From: Saliniramus fredricksonii | GTDB taxonomy: Bacteria; Pseudomonadota; Alphaproteobacteria; Rhizobiales; Beijerinckiaceae | Direction of reading: 5' to 3' | Assembly: GCF_900094735.1 (NCBI RefSeq) | Contig: NZ_FMBM01000001.1 | Span: 434,001-498,000 of the forward strand | DNA length: 64,000 nt | In this document: piece after piece, positions 61,043-64,000 of the stretch | Position numbering within the stretch: position 1 is the stretch's first letter | Layout of the letters: each line of letters opens with the position of its first letter | Position numbers and translations under genes: made by a program | Notes under the pieces: generated by a model | Databases searched by the model: none | What the model was told of the DNA's origin: nothing | What the model saw: the letters and a program-made list of their open reading frames with translations, nothing else

Positions 61043-63175
61043 ATGCCCCTTACAACGGCGCAGGACGATGGGACGAGGGAGATGGCACGCGCCCGTCTGG
61101 CCGTCGATATCGGGGGGACCTTCACCGATCTCGCGCTGGATACGGGCGCGCGGGTGTTCACGCTCAAGGTGTTGACGACGACACGCGCGCCCGAGGAGGG
61201 GGTGCTCGAAGGCGTGGCGCGCATCCTCCGGGAGGCAGGGCTGAGCCCCTCCGATATCGGTCTTCTCGTACATGGCACCACGCTCGCCACCAACGCGCTG
61301 ATCGAGCGCAAGGGCGCACGGACCGCTCTCGTCGTCACCGAAGGCATGCGCGATTCCGTGGAAATGGCCTACGAGAACCGTTTCGAGCAATATGATGTGA
61401 ATGTCGATCGCCCGGTGCCGCTGGTCCCGCGCGCCCTGCGGCTGCCGGTCCGCGAACGTCTCGCCTCGGACGGTTCGGTGCTGCTGCCGCTCGACGAGGA
61501 CAGCGTCCATGCCCTTGCGGGCGCGTTGCGCGAAGCGGGTGTCGAGAGCATCGCCATCGGCCTGATCCATGCCTATGCCAACCCGGCCCACGAGCAGCGC
61601 GTCGCCGAGATCCTGCAAACGCATCTGCCCGAGGCCTCGATCAGCCTTTCCAGCGAGGTCTGCCCGGAAATCCGCGAATACGAACGGCAATCGACCACCT
61701 GCGCGAATGCCTATGTCCAGCCGCTGATGGCGCGCTATCTCACCCGCCTCGGCGAGCGCCTGCGTGAGGACGGGCTGAGGTGCCCGTTCTTCCTGATGAC
61801 TTCCGGCGGCGGCCTGGCCAGCCTCGACACCGCCATCCGCTTCCCGATCCGCCTGGTCGAATCCGGACCCGCCGGCGGCGCGATTCTCGCCGCGCGCATC
61901 GCCACCCAGATGGGGCTCGACAGCGTGCTCAGCTATGATATGGGCGGCACCACGGCGAAGATCTGCCTGATCGACGCGATGACGCCCCTCAAGAGCCGCA
62001 CCTTCGAGGTCGATCGCGTCTACCGCTTCAAGCGCGGCAGCGGCCTGCCGGTGCGCATTCCGGTGATCGAGATGGTCGAGATCGGCGCCGGTGGCGGCTC
62101 CATTGCCCGGATGGATACGCTCGGGCGCATCCAGGTCGGCCCCGACAGCGCGGGATCGGAACCCGGTCCCGCCTGCTACGGGCGTGGCGGCACCGAGCCG
62201 ACGGTAACCGATGCCGATGTCGGGCTCGGGCGCATCGATCCGGCGCTGTTCGGCCAGGGTGCCGTGCGTTTCGATGCCGATGCTGCCCTGGCGGCGCTCT
62301 CGGCGAAGATCGGCGAGGCTGCCGGCCTCGACGCAACGCATGCGGCTTACGGCATCTGCGAGATCGTCGACGAGAACATGGCCAATGCCGCGCGCGTCCA
62401 TGCCATCGAATGGGGCAAGGATATCGCCGCGCGCACCATGATCGCCTTTGGCGGCGCCGCCCCACTGCATGCGGCGCGCCTCGCCGAGAAGCTCGGCATC
62501 GACACGGTGATCGTGCCGCCGGATGCCGGCGTCGGCTCGGCGATCGGTTTCCTGATGGCCCCGATCGCCTATGAGGTGGTGCGCAGCCGCTACATGCGCC
62601 TCGACGCTTTCGACGCGGGTGAGGCCAATGCCACGCTCGACGCCATGCGCGCGGAAGCGGAGGAAGTGGTTCGCCTCGGCGCTCCGGATGCGGCGCTGGT
62701 CGAGACCCGTGAGGCCTATATGCGCTATATCGGCCAGGGCCACGAAATCAGCGTCACCCTGCCTGACGGCCCCCTCGACGCGGATGCGGCACAGACCATG
62801 CGGGCGGCCTTCGACAAATCCTATAGCGCGCTCTACGGACGCACGATTCCGCATCTCGGCATCGAGATCCTGAGCTGGACCTTGACGCTGCAGACCCGCC
62901 TCGACGCACCGGAACCGGTCGCACCGGGCGCGCGGGGCGGCGTCGCGACAAAGCCGCACACGACGCGCAGCATCTTCGATCCGGGCCTTGGAAAGACGGT
63001 CGAGGCGGGGGTGCATCTGCGCAGCGACCTCGCACCCGATGCCGTGATCGAGGGGCCTGCCCTGATCGCCGAAGCGCAGACGACGAGCGTCGTCTCCGCC
63101 GCCTTCACGGCCCGCATCGCTTCATCCGGCGCCATCGTCATGCAACGCCGTACAAGCCAGGAGGACCGGGCATGA
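61043..63175 (+). CDS. Hydantoinase/oxoprolinase subunit A (HyuA)
   Basis: 710 residues, acetate/sugar-kinase-like ATPase fold. The N-terminal RLAVDIGGTFTDLALDTGA is the phosphate loop, followed by GLLVHGTTLATNALIERKGARTALVVTEGMRD, the Hydant_A core (SYDMGGTTAKICLID, MVEIGAGGGSIARMD) and a C-terminal domain. Such subunits pair with HyuB to hydrolyse N-methylhydantoin, 5-oxoproline or related cyclic amides with ATP; related subunits carboxylate acetone or acetophenone. The start has GGGAG eight bases upstream. The stop overlaps the hyuB ATG by four bases. Confidence 0.94.
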   Translation: MPLTTAQDDGTREMARARLAVDIGGTFTDLALDTGARVFTLKVLTTTRAPEEGVLEGVARILREAGLSPSDIGLLVHGTTLATNALIERKGARTALVVTEGMRDSVEMAYENRFEQYDVNVDRPVPLVPRALRLPVRERLASDGSVLLPLDEDSVHALAGALREAGVESIAIGLIHAYANPAHEQRVAEILQTHLPEASISLSSEVCPEIREYERQSTTCANAYVQPLMARYLTRLGERLREDGLRCPFFLMTSGGGLASLDTAIRFPIRLVESGPAGGAILAARIATQMGLDSVLSYDMGGTTAKICLIDAMTPLKSRTFEVDRVYRFKRGSGLPVRIPVIEMVEIGAGGGSIARMDTLGRIQVGPDSAGSEPGPACYGRGGTEPTVTDADVGLGRIDPALFGQGAVRFDADAALAALSAKIGEAAGLDATHAAYGICEIVDENMANAARVHAIEWGKDIAARTMIAFGGAAPLHAARLAEKLGIDTVIVPPDAGVGSAIGFLMAPIAYEVVRSRYMRLDAFDAGEANATLDAMRAEAEEVVRLGAPDAALVETREAYMRYIGQGHEISVTLPDGPLDADAAQTMRAAFDKSYSALYGRTIPHLGIEILSWTLTLQTRLDAPEPVAPGARGGVATKPHTTRSIFDPGLGKTVEAGVHLRSDLAPDAVIEGPALIAEAQTTSVVSAAFTARIASSGAIVMQRRTSQEDRA

Positions 63176-64000
63176 GTGCGTCATCCGCAGCGGGCGATAC
63201 CGCGCTCGCCAATATCCGTCTTCAGATCATGTGGAACCGGCTTCTCTCGGTCGTCGAGGAGCAGGCCCAGACCCTGATCCGTACCGCCTTCTCGACCTCG
63301 GTGCGCGAAGCCGGCGACCTCTCGGCCGGCGTGTTCGACGCGAAAGGCCGCATGCTCGCCCAGGCGGTGACCGGCACGCCCGGCCACGTCAATGCCATGG
63401 CCGCGAGCGTCGGGCATTTCCTCGCGCGCTTTCCGCTGGAGAGCATGGTCGAGGGCGACGTCTTCGTCACCAACGACCCGTGGCTCGGCACGGGGCATCT
63501 GCATGATTTCACCGTGGTCACGCCGACATTTCTCGACGGGCGCCCGGTCGCATTGTTTGCGGCGACGAGCCATGTCGTCGATGTGGGCGGGATCGGTTTC
63601 GGGCCGGACGGGCGTCAGGTCTACGAGGAAGGCATCTACCTGCCGATCATGCATCTGGCTCAGGCGGGTCGCATGAACGAATCGCTGCTGGCAATCGTGC
63701 GCTCGAATGTGCGCGAGCCGATCCAGGTCGAGGGGGATCTCTACTCCCTCGCCGCCTGCAACGAGACCGGCTGCCGCCGCCTCATCGCGATGATGCGCGA
63801 ATTCGGCCTCACCGATCTCGACCATGTCGCCGAGCACATCATCACGCAGTCGCGGGAAGCCATGCTCGCGGCGATCCGCGCGCTTCCCGCAGGTGTCTAC
63901 GAGAACAGCATGCGCGTCGATGGCTATGAGCGTCCCGTTGATCTGGTTTGCCGGCTGAGCGTGGGCGATGACGGCATCACGATCGATTTTGCGGGCACCT
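63172..64000 (+). CDS. Hydantoinase B/oxoprolinase subunit (HyuB), partial
   Basis: The ATG overlaps the hyuA TGA; 276 residues are visible before the window ends. The Hydantoinase_B N-terminus is clear: IRLQIMWNRLLSVVEEQAQTLIRTAFSTSVREAGDLSAGVFDAKGRMLAQ, then GDVFVTNDPWLGTGHLHDFTVVTP and ACNETGCRRL. It is expected to be about 520-580 residues in full. It forms the catalytic complex with HyuA. Confidence 0.94.
   Translation, partial: MSASSAAGDTALANIRLQIMWNRLLSVVEEQAQTLIRTAFSTSVREAGDLSAGVFDAKGRMLAQAVTGTPGHVNAMAASVGHFLARFPLESMVEGDVFVTNDPWLGTGHLHDFTVVTPTFLDGRPVALFAATSHVVDVGGIGFGPDGRQVYEEGIYLPIMHLAQAGRMNESLLAIVRSNVREPIQVEGDLYSLAACNETGCRRLIAMMREFGLTDLDHVAEHIITQSREAMLAAIRALPAGVYENSMRVDGYERPVDLVCRLSVGDDGITIDFAGT

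Noticed and set aside
60593-63016. 807-codon minus-strand ORF running into tRNA-Gly
   Set aside because: Antisense of hyuA; its C-terminal GDRDRTDDIQLGKLTFYH is the well-known artefact of translating the complement of a tRNA.

Overview
The window is a G+C-rich bacterial chromosome segment with almost every third codon position G or C, dense gene packing, and gene families typical of Alphaproteobacteria. These include a LexA promoter with the alphaproteobacterial GTTC-N7-GTTC operator, the cobT/cobS/DUF1289/TIGR02281-protease block, an IalB-family protein, a SqrR/BigR sulfur regulon, a bacteriophytochrome with heme oxygenase, and poly-domain FAD/Fe-S dehydrogenases. A member of Hyphomicrobiales (Rhizobiales) fits best; the genus cannot be settled from the sequence alone. 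Most of the window is ordinary chromosome with one insertion sequence, one clear pseudogene and a few accessory-looking cassettes.

Layout. 1-6 kb: two amidohydrolases, prs and comEC. 6-8.5 kb: lexA with its SOS promoter, then a complete IS110-family (IS1111-type) element whose right end holds a probable guide RNA. 8.5-16.4 kb: an Aas-like acyl-ACP/CoA ligase, a decayed uppP gene, a GH65 phosphorylase, cobT and cobS (divergent), a DUF1289 protein and a retropepsin-like protease. 16.4-22.6 kb: mgtE with a hairpin-containing leader, a lipoprotein L,D-transpeptidase with a strong terminator, a serine-glyoxylate-type aminotransferase, 3-hydroxybutyrate dehydrogenase and a thiolase. 22.8-26.9 kb: a Zur-type zinc uptake operon (small His-rich membrane protein, znuC, znuB, znuA, COG0523 GTPase). 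27-29 kb: three methyltransferase-fold genes in a row, the last with the signature of the Hen1 RNA 3'-end 2'-O-methyltransferase. 29-33.7 kb: a 1,172-residue exported protein with four tandem Ig-like repeats and an SH3 domain, then a DUF3592/DUF2510 membrane protein. 33.7-41.2 kb: SulP transporter plus universal stress protein, flavin reductase, ECF sigma factor, IalB protein, and a sulfide-response operon (rhodanese, TSUP exporter, DUF442, SqrR-like repressor). 41.6-50 kb: WD40 protein, soluble PAS chemoreceptor, bphO-bphP light-sensing pair, dxs. 50-60.7 kb: enoyl-CoA hydratase, GntR regulator, glutathione peroxidase, a large FAD/Fe-S oxidoreductase, TadG-like protein, dapF, mtaB, carbonic anhydrase and tRNA-Gly(CCC). 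61-64 kb: hydantoinase/oxoprolinase subunits A and B, the latter running off the window.

How genes work together. The zinc block is the clearest functional unit: a Zur-like palindrome sits on the -10 of the first gene, a related site lies inside the first codons of znuA, and three of the five products carry His-rich metal-binding stretches. The sulfur block is a second coherent unit: the regulator keeps both cysteines (C41, C107) of persulfide-sensing SqrR and the operon starts from a near-consensus sigma-70 promoter. The third is the photoreceptor pair, in which overlapping bphO and bphP link biliverdin synthesis to a phytochrome ending in a degenerate GGDEF and an intact EAL domain, next to a cytoplasmic PAS chemoreceptor.

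Best candidates for something new are the IS1111-type element with a right-end RNA whose internal loop matches both flanks of its own insertion site, the stand-alone Hen1-like enzyme without its usual Pnkp partner, the small His-rich membrane protein opening the zinc operon, and the Ig-repeat/SH3 protein. All calls come from reading the sequence; no database search was run.
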